Below, piece after piece: positions 25,841 through 34,777 of a stretch of DNA of 64,000 bases. Source of the stretch: Methanosphaerula subterraneus (GTDB lineage Archaea; Halobacteriota; Methanomicrobia; Methanomicrobiales; Methanospirillaceae); assembly GCF_052055875.1 (NCBI RefSeq), contig NZ_CP170508.1, positions 310,001-374,000 of the forward strand, given 5' to 3'. Positions within the stretch are counted from its first letter, which is position 1. The number at the start of each line of letters is the position of its first letter. The position numbers and the translations under genes were made by a program. The notes beneath the pieces are model-generated. The model saw nothing but the letters and a program-made list of their open reading frames with translations. It did no database searches and had not been told where the DNA came from.

Positions 25841-26319
25841 CTGCCCAGTCGTAGTGCATCGTCGCGTTCAGTTCCATCAGCCAGAACTTCAGTCCCCGAG
25901 TGACAGCATTCCCGGTCATGAGGAATCGCTCCGCAGACTCCCATCATCGGATGCCCGAGCGACCGGCAGATGCGATCGATCATCTCGCGGGAGACAAAAC
26001 TCTCAAAACGGGCCGACTCGGTACAGGCCTCTTCGGGTGAGAGTCCGTAATGGGTGAGGATCAGCCCGAGGATCCGGTGTCGCCGAAAGAGAAACTCGGT
26101 GTACTCCTTTCCTTTCTCGGTGAGGCTCACGCCGTGATACGGAACATGGATGAGGTACCCGCTCGACGAGAGTTCGCCGATCGTCTTGGTGATCGTGGAC
26201 GGGTCGACATTGAAATGGACCGCCATCGTGCTGGTGTTCACCCGCTCCCCTCGCATGGAGATATATTTCATATATTCGACTTTCCGGGGGGTGAGCTCGA
26301 ACCCGGTGAAGTGGTGCAT
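25837..26319 (-). CDS. DtxR/MntR-family metal-dependent regulator of the ECF transporter
   Basis: A 160-residue winged-helix regulator: LTPRKVEYMKYISMRGERVNTSTMAVHFNVDPSTITKTIGELSSSGYLIHVPYHGVSLTEKGKEYTEFLFRRHRILGLILTHYGLSPEEACTESARFE is DtxR-like, with a His/Cys-rich tail (HPMMGVCGAIPHDRECCHSGTE) that may bind metal. As the first gene of the operon with CbiQ, CbiM and CbiN parts it probably represses uptake when Ni or Co is sufficient. The start at 26319 is chosen since a TATA-like aaaatattctt precedes it by ~35 bp; the longer frame from 26409 adds an unlikely leader. Confidence 0.82.
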   Translation of the reverse strand: MHHFTGFELTPRKVEYMKYISMRGERVNTSTMAVHFNVDPSTITKTIGELSSSGYLIHVPYHGVSLTEKGKEYTEFLFRRHRILGLILTHYGLSPEEACTESARFESFVSREMIDRICRSLGHPMMGVCGAIPHDRECCHSGTEVLADGTERDDALRLGR

Positions 26320-26416
26320 ACGTACACTACTGTGCTGGACCTTAAGAATATTTTGAGGTAACTCCAATTTTTTCTGTGAACCATCTGCCCCTGGTGGCTG
26401 ATGATGCACCGCTCAT

Positions 26417-26776
26417 TTAGAGCACGCAGACCTTGCAGTCCTGATCCCCGCAGGCGATGTTGTCGATCTTCCACTTCAATGCCCATCTCTTGATCTCCCT
26501 GACGATCTCGATGATCTCAAGGCCGCTCTCGGTCAGGGTGTACTCGCTCTTCACCGGGAACGAGGTGGCATCGATCTGGTGGGTGACGAGCCCCTCCATT
26601 TCGAGTTCCTTCAACCGTTCCGAGAGGGTCTTGGAGGTGATGCCGGCGAGGGCGTCCTTGAGATCCGAGAACCTCCGGGAGTACTCGTCCCCCTTGTAGA
26701 TCTCCAGGATGATCAGGAGTGTCCATTTCCTGGTCAGGTACCGGACTGTCTGATTGACGGTGCACGCTTCCTGCAT
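26417..26776 (-). CDS. HxlR-family transcriptional regulator, copy 1
   Basis: A 119-residue winged-helix protein of the HxlR type: CTVNQTVRYLTRKWTLLIILEIYKGDEYSRRFSDLKDALAGITSKTLSERLKELEMEGLVTHQID...YTLTESGLEIIEIVREIKRWA. It has the N-terminal Cys of many redox-sensing members and a C-terminal cluster NIACGDQDCKVCVL that could bind a metal. It is divergent from the hybrid cluster protein gene with an 89-bp shared promoter region, so it probably regulates that gene, perhaps in response to nitrosative or oxidative stress (inference). Confidence 0.9.
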   Translation of the reverse strand: MQEACTVNQTVRYLTRKWTLLIILEIYKGDEYSRRFSDLKDALAGITSKTLSERLKELEMEGLVTHQIDATSFPVKSEYTLTESGLEIIEIVREIKRWALKWKIDNIACGDQDCKVCVL

Positions 26777-26865
26777 GGTATATTTTTTGAAACCCCGGAC
26801 TATTTATAGTATAGTATATATTGGATACTCTGTAGCAAATAGATACCCAATGAGGTGTTTGATCT
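26777..26865. promoter_or_regulatory. Divergent promoter region between hxlR-type gene and hcp
   Basis: AT-rich 89 bp. On the minus strand tataaatag lies ~32 bp before the HxlR start, giving a nearly leaderless mRNA. On the plus strand tagtatatattgg (26812-26825) could serve hcp, which also has gaggtg 9 bases before ATG. GTATA/TATAC-type repeats (gtatagtatatattggatac) at 26811-26830 could bind the regulator and overlap both promoters. Confidence 0.55.
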
Positions 26866-28482
26866 ATGTTCTGTAATCAGTGTGAAGAGACGGCTAAAGG
26901 GAGTGGATGTACAGTGAAAGGAGTTTGCGGCAAGGAAGGAGCCACCGCAGGGCTTCAGGATGTCCTGATCTATCTGTGCAAGGGGATCGCGGTGCGGAAT
27001 CTAAACGCAATGGAAAAAGGAGCCGGCAATGCAGAGGCAGGTCTGTTCATTGCGGACGCACTCTTTGCGACCCTGACCAACGTGAACTTCGACCCGGCCC
27101 GGTTCAACGAGATGATCCGGCAGGCCGTCGCCCTCCGCGATGCTCTCCCCCGCCTGGAAGGGGACGAGCCTGAGGTCTGCACCTGGACCCCGAAGAACGA
27201 CGGTGATATCGCCGCGAAGGCTGAGGAGATTGCATCACTCGCGCAGAAGGGTGACGACATCACCTCGCTCCGCTTACTCCTGACCTACGGCCTGAAGGGG
27301 ATCAGTGCGTACTACACCCATGCAGCCGTGCTCGGCTCCACCGACGAATCGATCACCACCTTCCTCCAGAAGGGGCTCGCCGCGACGGTCACCGACCTGC
27401 CGGCCGACCAGCTGATCGCCCTGGTCCTCGAATGCGGCGGCTTCGGGGTGAAGGTACTGGCCCTCCTCGATGCGGCCAACACCGGTGCCTATGGAAAGCC
27501 TGAGATCACCCCGGTTAAGACGACGGCCGGGACACGCCCCGGCATCCTGATCACCGGCCACGACCTCAAGGACCTTGAGATGCTCCTCGAGCAGACGAAG
27601 GAGAGCGGTGTGGATGTCTACACCCACGGCGAGATGCTTCCGGCGCATGCCTACCCGGCGTTCAAGAAGTACGTCCATCTCGTCGGCAACTACGGCAGTT
27701 CATGGCACCACCAGAAGGAGGAGTTCGAACAGTTCAACGGTCCGATCGTGGTCACCACCAACTGCCTGGTCCCGCCGAAGGAGTCGTATATCGACCGGGT
27801 CTATACCACCGGACAGGTCGGGTTCTCCGGCGTCACCCACATCCCTGCGGCCGCGGACGGCAGCAAGGATTTCTCTGCGGTGATCGCCCGGGCAAAGACC
27901 AGTCCGCCCCCAACGAGCATCGGGAACGGTGCCGACCTGATCACCGGCGCCGCCCACGATGCGGTCCTTGCGATCGCCGGCACCGTCGTCGACGCGGTGA
28001 AGAGCGGAGCGATCAGGCGGTTCCTGGTGATGGCAGGCTGCGACGGCCGGCACAGTGACCGGGATTACTACACGAAATTCGCCGAGGCACTGCCGAAGGA
28101 CACGGTGATCCTGACGGCCGGGTGCGCAAAGTACCGGTACAACAGCCTCGACCTCGGCACCATCGGCGGAATCCCCCGGGTGCTCGACGCCGGCCAGTGC
28201 AACGACTCCTACTCGCTGGTCGTGATCGCCCAGGCGCTCGCCGGGGCCTTCAACGTCGACCTGAACGAACTGCCGATCTCGTACAACATCGCCTGGTACG
28301 AACAGAAGGCCGTCCTTGTGCTGCTGGCACTGCTGAACCTCGGGGTCAAGAACATCACCCTCGGCCCACGCCTTCCGGGCTTCATCTCGCCCGGGGTCCT
28401 GAACGTGCTGGTCGAGAACTTCGGGATCAGCAAGAACAGCACCGTGGAAGAGGACCTCGCCCGGATGGTCCCGAGCGCGTAA
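26866..28482 (+). CDS. hcp: Hybrid cluster protein (hydroxylamine reductase)
   Basis: A 538-residue hybrid cluster protein, class with the N-terminal Cys motif MFCNQCEETAKGSGCTVKGVCGK for a cubane cluster. Hybrid-cluster ligand regions are present: GHDLKDLEMLLEQ, THGEMLPAHAYP, NCLVPPKESY, ITAGCAKYRYN-like (LTAGCAKYRYNSLDLG), DAGQCNDSYS. These enzymes reduce hydroxylamine in vitro and remove NO in vivo, protecting anaerobes against nitrosative stress. Length is normal. Divergent from an HxlR regulator and followed 72 bp later by a small cupin. Confidence 0.96.
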   Translation: MFCNQCEETAKGSGCTVKGVCGKEGATAGLQDVLIYLCKGIAVRNLNAMEKGAGNAEAGLFIADALFATLTNVNFDPARFNEMIRQAVALRDALPRLEGDEPEVCTWTPKNDGDIAAKAEEIASLAQKGDDITSLRLLLTYGLKGISAYYTHAAVLGSTDESITTFLQKGLAATVTDLPADQLIALVLECGGFGVKVLALLDAANTGAYGKPEITPVKTTAGTRPGILITGHDLKDLEMLLEQTKESGVDVYTHGEMLPAHAYPAFKKYVHLVGNYGSSWHHQKEEFEQFNGPIVVTTNCLVPPKESYIDRVYTTGQVGFSGVTHIPAAADGSKDFSAVIARAKTSPPPTSIGNGADLITGAAHDAVLAIAGTVVDAVKSGAIRRFLVMAGCDGRHSDRDYYTKFAEALPKDTVILTAGCAKYRYNSLDLGTIGGIPRVLDAGQCNDSYSLVVIAQALAGAFNVDLNELPISYNIAWYEQKAVLVLLALLNLGVKNITLGPRLPGFISPGVLNVLVENFGISKNSTVEEDLARMVPSA

Positions 28483-28554
28483 GGGCCGATCAGGAGACTG
28501 ATCCTCCCATTTTTTCACTTCAATCACCAATACAGACGTGGAGGCATACCCAGT

Positions 28555-28920
28555 ATGGCAGAATTTAAAGAGGTGCATTCGGATGCACACGACCAGAAGC
28601 GGGCGGAGCTCTACGCGAAGGTGCTCAATCTCAAGGACCTCGTGGACTATGCGGAAGGGACCGTCTCAAGCCGGATGATTGCGAACCGCAAGGCCGGCAG
28701 CATCACGATCTTCTCGTTCGACGAGAACGAGGGTCTCTCCGAGCATACCGCCCCCTATGACGCGGTCGTGACGATCCTGGACGGGGAGTGCGAGGTCTGG
28801 GTGGCCGGCCAGACCTTTCAGATGAAGGAAGGGGAGACGATCATCTTTCCGGCCAACGTCCCGCACGCCCTCTCGGCGCTGACGCGGTTCAAGATGTCGC
28901 TGACGATGATCCGCGAGTGA
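28555..28920 (+). CDS. Cupin-domain protein
   Basis: A 121-residue single-domain cupin. The first motif is seen as LSEHTAPYDAVVTILDGECEVWVAGQ and the second as GETIIFPANVPHALSALTRFKMSLTMIRE, with one His in each. It is probably cytoplasmic. Good Shine-Dalgarno (ggagg) 10 bases before ATG. It lies 72 bp behind hcp and may be co-transcribed; similar small cupins often accompany hcp in anaerobes, with unknown function. Confidence 0.85.
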   Translation: MAEFKEVHSDAHDQKRAELYAKVLNLKDLVDYAEGTVSSRMIANRKAGSITIFSFDENEGLSEHTAPYDAVVTILDGECEVWVAGQTFQMKEGETIIFPANVPHALSALTRFKMSLTMIRE

Positions 28921-29014
28921 GACCGGGCCGGCGATGCAGATGACCGGGAGGTCATCCATCAGATACTTTTTTATGTGAACCCCCGGGGATAAGCGTATCC
29001 AGAGGGTGATAGGA

Positions 29015-29272
29015 ATGCCAGTTTCAGCATGGGAGTTCAGCGAAGGATCGGTGCAGATCAATGAAATCGAACGGTTCCTCAGGGCCCATCCCGATACCGG
29101 GTACTCGTTGCACGAGATCGAGGCGGCGATCATCGGGGACCGGGTCGACCGGACCCGGCACCTCGACCTCTTCATCGCAGACCTGCTGCTGCTCGTCCCG
29201 CGCCTCTTCGATGAGGAGCGGATCGAATGCAGAGTGATCGAGGGGATCCCTTATTTTAAGTGGAACGACTGA
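29015..29272 (+). CDS. Conserved-looking hypothetical protein (85 aa)
   Basis: I do not recognise the family. The protein is soluble, starts MPVSAWEFSEGSVQINEIERFLRAHPDTGYSLHEIEAAI and has a winged-helix-like pattern: a helix, then GYSLHEIEAAIIG, a second helix, and a C-terminal beta pair (RIECRVIEGIPYFKWND). The start at 29015 follows gagg at 8 bases. It lies between the cupin and antiporter genes. A small DNA-binding or adaptor protein is possible. Confidence 0.6.
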   Translation: MPVSAWEFSEGSVQINEIERFLRAHPDTGYSLHEIEAAIIGDRVDRTRHLDLFIADLLLLVPRLFDEERIECRVIEGIPYFKWND

Positions 29273-29331
29273 CCATAGATGATTGATTGTCCGGCCTGGC
29301 CGGACTCCAGCGCACCCATTTGTGAATTTCC

Positions 29332-31344
29332 ATGATCACCGGATACCTCGCCAACATCATCATCATCATCGCCTTCGCCCTGGTGATCATCGCCATCGGA
29401 AACCGGTTCCGGATCCCCGGGATCGTCGGGTTCATCATCACCGGGATCCTGATCGGTCCGTACGGGTTCGGGCTGATCCCGGAACGGGAGATCGTCGACG
29501 CCCTTGCAGAGATCGGGATCATCTTCCTCCTCTTCACGATCGGGATGCAGTTCTCATTCCGGAAACTCTTCGAGATGAAGAAGATCGTCCTGATCGGCGG
29601 AGGTCTCCAGGTCCTCCTCACCATTGCGGTGGTTGTCGGGATCCTGTCCCTCTTCGGCGTGCCCACCAGCCAGGCTCTCTTCATCGGGTTCCTCGTCTGC
29701 CCCAGCAGCACCGCCATCACCCTGAAGATCTTCCAGGACCGGGCTGAACTGGAGAGCCCGCATGCCCGGGTCAGCTTCGGCATCGGTATCTTCCAGGACA
29801 TCATCACGATCCCGATGCTCGTCGCCCTCCCGATCCTGGCCGGCCAGACCTCGGACATCCTCGGTTCGCTCTTCAACCTCGGGATCACCACGGCCCTGCT
29901 GCTGGTCTTCGTCATCGGGAGTTCGATCTATGTGATCCCCTGGTTCATGAACCGGATCACGGGCACACGAAACCCTGAGGTCTTCCTCTTAAGTATCATC
30001 CTGATCTGTTTCGCGATCACCTACATCACCGCCGAGGTCGGCCTTTCGATCGCCCTCGGCGCCTTCCTCGCCGGCCTCACCCTCTCAGAGTCCGAGTACT
30101 TCCATCAGGCCTTCGCCAGCATTCTGCCGTTCCGCGAGATCTTCACCAGTTTCTTCTTCATCTCCATCGGGATGCTGCTCGACCTCGGATACATGATCGG
30201 CCACCCGGTGATCATCATCGCGCTCGCTCTCGGGGTCATTCTGATGAAGGCGATAGTATCCGGTGGCGCTGCCTTCGTTCTCGGTCATTCACTCCGGACC
30301 ACGGTGCTGTCGGGGCTGGCACTGGCCAATATCGGGGAGTTCGCCTTCATCCTTTCAACCGCAGGGAAGGGCTATGGCCTCTTCACCGACGCGACCGAAC
30401 AGGTCTTTCTGGCTGTGGCGGTCCTGACGATGTCCCTCGCTCCGCTGGCCATTGCCATCGGGCCGCGGGTTGCCGACGCGGTCAGTCAGGGTCCCCTGGG
30501 GCAGGTGGTCAGGGCCCGATCCCTGAAGGATGATGTCATTCCGCCCGAGCCGCTCAGAGGCCACCTGGTGATCATCGGCTACGGGTTGAACGGGAGAAAC
30601 CTCGCCAAGGTGGCGAAGGCCGGCACTATCCCGTACCGGATCATCGACATGAACCCGGACACCGTCGCCGCGGAGCGGGAGAAAGGAGAGCCGATCTTCT
30701 TCGGGGACGCGACCAGCCCCGAGATCCTGACCCACGCCGGGATCGAGACGGCCAGAATCCTGGTGATCGTCATCAACGATACCCTCTCGACCCGTGCCGT
30801 CACCAGCCTGGCCAGGCAGATGAACCGGGATCTCTTCATCATTGTCCGGACCCGGTTCACCTCGGAGGCGACCACCCTCCACGAGTTGGGCGCAGACGAG
30901 GTGATCCCTGAGGAGTTTGAGACCTCGGTGGAGATCTTCACACGGGTGCTGAAGAAGTACCTGATCCCACAGAGGACGATCGAGCGGTTCGTCCGGGAGA
31001 TCCGTGCCGATACCTACCAGATGCTCCGGACACCGTCATCCCTCTCTTCAGAACTCACCGATCTCGCGATGACCAGTCCTTCCCTGGATATCAGCACGCT
31101 GATCGTCGACCCGCATTCCAGCGTCTGCGGACGATCGCTGGCAGCGCTTGAACTTCGGAATCAGTACAGAGTCTCGGTCGTCGCGATCCGAAGGAGAGGG
31201 GAGGCCATCACCAATCCGACCGGGGACTCCATTCTCACCTCCGGGGACGAGGTGGTCGTCTTTGGGAAACTGGAGGATATCTCCCTGCTTCGGGATCTCT
31301 TTGAGGGTGAAGGCTCGCCGGCCTCATCGACCGGCCGGGCCTGA
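29332..31344 (+). CDS. CPA2-family cation/proton antiporter with TrkA-N/TrkA-C (RCK) domains, KefB-like
   Basis: A 670-residue protein. Residues ~1-390 are a CPA2 membrane part with ~12 helices (FRIPGIVGFIITGILIGPYGFGLI; CPSSTAITLKIFQD; GLALANIGEFAFIL). Residues ~405-525 form a TrkA-N nucleotide-binding domain (LVIIGYGLNGRNLAKVAKAG; FFGDATSPEIL), and ~580-665 a TrkA-C domain (LRNQYRVSVVAIRRRGEAITNPTGDSILTSGDEVVVFG). It should move K+ or Na+ in exchange for H+, gated by nucleotide binding. No clear operon partners. Confidence 0.93.
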   Translation: MITGYLANIIIIIAFALVIIAIGNRFRIPGIVGFIITGILIGPYGFGLIPEREIVDALAEIGIIFLLFTIGMQFSFRKLFEMKKIVLIGGGLQVLLTIAVVVGILSLFGVPTSQALFIGFLVCPSSTAITLKIFQDRAELESPHARVSFGIGIFQDIITIPMLVALPILAGQTSDILGSLFNLGITTALLLVFVIGSSIYVIPWFMNRITGTRNPEVFLLSIILICFAITYITAEVGLSIALGAFLAGLTLSESEYFHQAFASILPFREIFTSFFFISIGMLLDLGYMIGHPVIIIALALGVILMKAIVSGGAAFVLGHSLRTTVLSGLALANIGEFAFILSTAGKGYGLFTDATEQVFLAVAVLTMSLAPLAIAIGPRVADAVSQGPLGQVVRARSLKDDVIPPEPLRGHLVIIGYGLNGRNLAKVAKAGTIPYRIIDMNPDTVAAEREKGEPIFFGDATSPEILTHAGIETARILVIVINDTLSTRAVTSLARQMNRDLFIIVRTRFTSEATTLHELGADEVIPEEFETSVEIFTRVLKKYLIPQRTIERFVREIRADTYQMLRTPSSLSSELTDLAMTSPSLDISTLIVDPHSSVCGRSLAALELRNQYRVSVVAIRRRGEAITNPTGDSILTSGDEVVVFGKLEDISLLRDLFEGEGSPASSTGRA

Positions 31345-31406
31345 ATTCCTATCGGCAGATGGATCGGGGATTTATACTGGTGCAGGGGGTGCCCTGGAGT
31401 CAGCGA

Positions 31407-31422
31407 ATGTATTAATATACAT
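31407..31422. promoter_or_regulatory. Dyad ATGTAT-TAAT-ATACAT upstream of the UbiA-family gene
   Basis: A 16-bp dyad with 6-bp arms in the 166-bp region between the antiporter and UbiA-family genes. It is AT-rich and could be a regulator site or part of a promoter. No regulator gene is beside it. Confidence 0.35.
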
Positions 31423-31510
31423 GGGGATCTATGAGGCGTCAACGGTGATACCCCTGTGGAGAGAACCGAAGAGATAGTCATCAGGATTTATCCGGTTCGG
31501 GTGGGATGAG

Positions 31511-32419
31511 ATGTCCCACCATCCTGCTGCAGATCCGACCCCCCCGCTCTCTTCTGGTGAGCCCATGGTCGGGTTTGCCGCCACCCATTCCCGGTTCAGG
31601 TTCTGGATCTCCACAGGCGGGATCTCTCTGATTGGGTTTGCACTCGGGATGGAGGACTGGTCCTCCCTCTTCCGGCCAGAATATTACCTGTATCTCATCT
31701 TCTTCCTCGCCGTCTCGCTCTTCATCTCTGGTGTGAACGATCTCTTTGACGAATCGACCGACCGAAACAACCCAAAAGAATTGGGAAGTGAGTACAGGCA
31801 GGAGAGGACCCGGCGGCCACAGATGGTTCTGCCGATCATCCCCGTCGCCGTGCTCTGTGCGGCCCTGATCACCCAGAACCTCATCGGAAGCCTGATCTTT
31901 GGAGGATTTTTACTCCTTGCCTTCTTCTCCTCGGCCCCCCCGATATGGTTCGGGGAGCGTCGCGTCCAGGAGATCTCGTCAAATCTTCTGTTCATCCTGC
32001 CCGGGGTCTTTGGGTATTATCTGGCTGCAGGCACCCTCCCGCCCCTGCTCTTCGTCCTCGCCGGCTTTCTGCACTATGGTGCGACGCATCTCTTCTCTGC
32101 AATCCCTGACAGTGCCCCCGACCTGGAAGCAGGGATCACCACCATCCCGACCAGGATCGACGACGAGACCTCATTGAAGATCTGTTACGGGTTCTGGCTG
32201 ATCTTCGCGGTGCTGGTCGTCTCCCTGGCAGGTTTCCACCCGCTCAGCCTCCTGGCTTTCATCTACCCGGTCTTTCCGGTCTCCCTCATGCTCCGCAAGC
32301 AGACTGAAACCGATACCGTCCCCGGATATCTCCCATATGTCACCACGGTCCTCGGGGGGCTCCTCTTCACAGCGATCATCATCTCAAAGATGCCGGCCCA
32401 ACTCCCGACGTTCCTCTGA
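31511..32419 (+). CDS. UbiA-family prenyltransferase, resembling lycopene elongase type
   Basis: About 302 residues with ~8 membrane segments. The two Asp-rich motifs of UbiA enzymes are present: NDLFDESTDRNNPKE and SAIPDSAPDLEAGITTIPTRI. The wording NDxxDxxTDxxNPKK and AIPDxxxDxxAGI is like archaeal/bacterial C50-carotenoid lycopene elongases, so transfer of a prenyl group to a polyprenyl acceptor is likely; the substrate is inference. Two starts are possible: 31511 (inside a perfect 7-bp stem, GGTGGGA/TCCCACC at 31500-31520) or 31565, which has ggtga four bases upstream. Confidence 0.82.
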   Translation: MSHHPAADPTPPLSSGEPMVGFAATHSRFRFWISTGGISLIGFALGMEDWSSLFRPEYYLYLIFFLAVSLFISGVNDLFDESTDRNNPKELGSEYRQERTRRPQMVLPIIPVAVLCAALITQNLIGSLIFGGFLLLAFFSSAPPIWFGERRVQEISSNLLFILPGVFGYYLAAGTLPPLLFVLAGFLHYGATHLFSAIPDSAPDLEAGITTIPTRIDDETSLKICYGFWLIFAVLVVSLAGFHPLSLLAFIYPVFPVSLMLRKQTETDTVPGYLPYVTTVLGGLLFTAIIISKMPAQLPTFL

Positions 32420-32450
32420 ATGAGGTTGGGGTTTTTATCCGGCCTGTCGT

Positions 32451-33638
32451 TCAGAAGACCGGGATCAGGCCGAGGCTCTCCCCGGTGAGACACTCTCCTC
32501 CGGCCGGCGTGACCAGGTACGTGTTCTCAATGCCGACCATCCCGACGCCGGGCACTCCTTTCTTCGGCTCAAGCGCAAAGACCATCCCCTCCTGGATCGG
32601 CCGGTCAAAGCCCCGGGCGATCACCGGGGTCTCGTCGACCTGCAGCCCGATGCTGTGGCCGAGGAATCGCACCTGCCGTCCATCATATCCCATGAAGTTC
32701 TGTAAGAATCCGGGGTCCAGGTCGTCCATGACGGTCGTATAGATCTCGGAGGGGACGGCCCCCGGCCTGAGCAGGGAGGCCATCCGGTCCTGGATCGCGA
32801 CGCACCGGTGATGCACCTCGATCACGTCATCGGGCAGCGGCTCTCCGAACATGTAGGTCATCGTCTTGTCGGTGTTGTAGCCCCCAAACCCGCACCCGAC
32901 GTCGACGAAGACCAGGTCCCCGCTTGTCAGTCTCCTCTCCCGGCTCCCCAGCAGCGGAACGGCCGGATACATCCCATAACTCCCGCCCGGACCGTCGAAG
33001 GAGGTCGGATAGATCGAACTCTCGCCGAACCCGATCTGTCCGACCGCCATCTCGGTGTTGAACATCCCGAACCGGACGATCCCCTGGTGCCCCTCCCTGA
33101 CCATCAATGCGTAGAGATCGCCGCCGAACTCGGCCTCGCTGATCCCTTCGGTGAGGAGGTCAGGCACGCAGTCCTCCAGGACATGCCGGTGGATCTTCCC
33201 GGCCTGTCGCAGGTAGCCAATCTCATAGGGGCTCTTCACCTCCCTGACGGCCATGACCTGTGCGTCGACCGGTTTCACCTCAGAAAAGGGGAGGTGTTTC
33301 TTGAGGCGCTGGAGCAGGGCCAGCGGCACCAGTTCCATCTCCAGATGCACGGTCTCGGGGATCTGACCCATCGCTGCTGCGGCATCACGGAAACTGTTCA
33401 TCTTTCTGATATCAGGAAAGCACGATTCAGCCAGTGCCCGTTCATAACTCCGGCGGACCCAGAAGACGGGATCTCCTCTGCGGGGGATGAGCAGCATCCC
33501 ATCCTGCATGGTCCCGGTGAAGTAGTAGAGGTTGAGCTTCCCAAAGAAGGCGGCGATCTCCCAGCCCGGCTCTGTGGTCTCCATCTGCAGCAAAAAACGG
33601 TCCATGCGGGCTCTCAGTTCATGGGAGGGAACCTTCAT
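32451..33638 (-). CDS. M24-family metallopeptidase (Xaa-Pro aminopeptidase/dipeptidase-like)
   Basis: About 395 residues. N-terminal creatinase-like domain (GKLNLYYFTGTMQDGMLLIP) and C-terminal pita-bread fold with metal ligands in DVGCGFGGYNTDKTMTYMFG (the two Asp), GHSIGLQVDETP (His), EGMVFALEPK (Glu) and GMVGIENTYLV (Glu). It should cleave N-terminal residues before proline in cytosolic peptides. The start at MKVPSHELRAR (33638) is preferred; the longer open frame from 33764 runs into the AT-rich promoter (ttaaatacc). Confidence 0.88.
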   Translation of the reverse strand: MKVPSHELRARMDRFLLQMETTEPGWEIAAFFGKLNLYYFTGTMQDGMLLIPRRGDPVFWVRRSYERALAESCFPDIRKMNSFRDAAAAMGQIPETVHLEMELVPLALLQRLKKHLPFSEVKPVDAQVMAVREVKSPYEIGYLRQAGKIHRHVLEDCVPDLLTEGISEAEFGGDLYALMVREGHQGIVRFGMFNTEMAVGQIGFGESSIYPTSFDGPGGSYGMYPAVPLLGSRERRLTSGDLVFVDVGCGFGGYNTDKTMTYMFGEPLPDDVIEVHHRCVAIQDRMASLLRPGAVPSEIYTTVMDDLDPGFLQNFMGYDGRQVRFLGHSIGLQVDETPVIARGFDRPIQEGMVFALEPKKGVPGVGMVGIENTYLVTPAGGECLTGESLGLIPVF

Positions 33639-33967
33639 CTGAATATCCCGTTGGATTGAGCGGTATTTAACAGATAATATCAGAACAAACAGTCGTGCAT
33701 CCAGATTCATATCTATCAGCATCACTCTGGCAGAACGTTCTCTCACCAGGTTTGCATTCTTCACAGAGTCGGGCTGGGAGAGCGACGCCCTCTCTGGTGG
33801 GATGGCCGGACTTCTGTTGCTGCCTGGGAATCTCGAGTTCTGAACGGGCCGGGACTGTTCAACGCCTCCTGGGGAGTCCTGGGGGATTTGTTGATGAGGA
33901 TGGCCTGCCCGGTGCTCATCACGACTATATAGTGGGAGCGCGAGATCGACCGTATGAAGTGGGCATA
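33639..33967. promoter_or_regulatory. Divergent intergenic region with two TATA elements
   Basis: About 330 bp. Near 33660-33670 (minus strand, gttaaatacc) is a TATA-like element for the peptidase. At 33925-33934 (actatatag) is one for the plus-strand gene at 33968. The DNA between shows no convincing gene, although the plus frame stays open from 33695. Confidence 0.5.
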
Positions 33968-34777
33968 ATGGCCGGAATCAGCATCGTCCCTGACCCTGAA
34001 TACCGCGGTGACGGGATCTCCGAGGGGCTTGCCAGGGGACTGCTCGTCTGGTCAGGCGGAGAGAACCTGACCGGCGAGGGGATGGGGATCGGCAGCGTGG
34101 CCATCAGGTGCCCCGGGTACACCTGCTTCTCCCGGACCTGCAGGGACAGCCCTGGCGGGGAAGGGGTCGTCGTCCGGACGTTCCTGGTCGACACCAGGAT
34201 GAGCTGGAGTATCTTTGGGACTGTCTCTCCCTGGCTCACCCGGTCGATCGAGGTGGGGATCGAAGCCTACATGCGCATCCCCGGGCTTCAGCGCCTGCTG
34301 ATGGCCCCGGTGGTGCCGCTCCGCTCCCTGCTCAGGATTCACCCGGTCTTCGAATCAATCCCCCCCACTGCCGAGGTCACGTTCACCTACCGGATCGCCG
34401 GGACGGCGGTCGACATCTCGGCACGGGTCCGTCCCCTCGCCGGTCCGGTCGGGACCGTCTGCCTGTTGAACGAGCTGAGTGCCGACAGTTTCGCGGCAGG
34501 ATGGATCGGGGGTATCATTCCCCCTCCACCCGGGTGGGAGGAACTGACCGGGGAGATGAACGCCGTATCGTTGTACGACCCGGTGCACGACATCCGGTTC
34601 AGCATCGCAGCGGTCTCGACCTCTCCGCCATGTCAACCGAAGGTCTTCTGGGGAAGGGAGGTGGGAGAGGACCTCTGCTGGGCCGGGTTCGCCATCGAGG
34701 TTGGCAGCCTGGATGGCATGGAGGTCCCGGACGAGGTGTGCTACCGCATCGAGTTCACCGTCGGGGGGTCGACATGA
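33968..34777 (+). CDS. Uncharacterised protein coupled to a B12-dependent radical SAM enzyme
   Basis: About 269 residues; I do not recognise the family. It starts MAGISIVPDPEYRGDGISEGLARGL and has alternating hydrophobic strands (VAIRCPGYTCFSR, VVVRTFLVDTRMSW, AEVTFTYRIAGTAVDISARV, GFAIEVGSLDG) suggesting a beta-rich fold of lipocalin/hydratase style. There is no signal peptide. Its stop overlaps the next ATG by 4 bp, so the two proteins are made together and probably act on the same molecule. Start at 33968 rather than 33695 because a TATA element lies at 33925 and the upstream frame looks non-coding. Confidence 0.7.
   Translation: MAGISIVPDPEYRGDGISEGLARGLLVWSGGENLTGEGMGIGSVAIRCPGYTCFSRTCRDSPGGEGVVVRTFLVDTRMSWSIFGTVSPWLTRSIEVGIEAYMRIPGLQRLLMAPVVPLRSLLRIHPVFESIPPTAEVTFTYRIAGTAVDISARVRPLAGPVGTVCLLNELSADSFAAGWIGGIIPPPPGWEELTGEMNAVSLYDPVHDIRFSIAAVSTSPPCQPKVFWGREVGEDLCWAGFAIEVGSLDGMEVPDEVCYRIEFTVGGST

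Noticed and set aside
33695..33967. N-terminal extension of the unknown protein at 33968
   Set aside because: The frame is open but the peptide is Ser/Cys-rich without pattern, and a TATA element at 33925 lies inside it.
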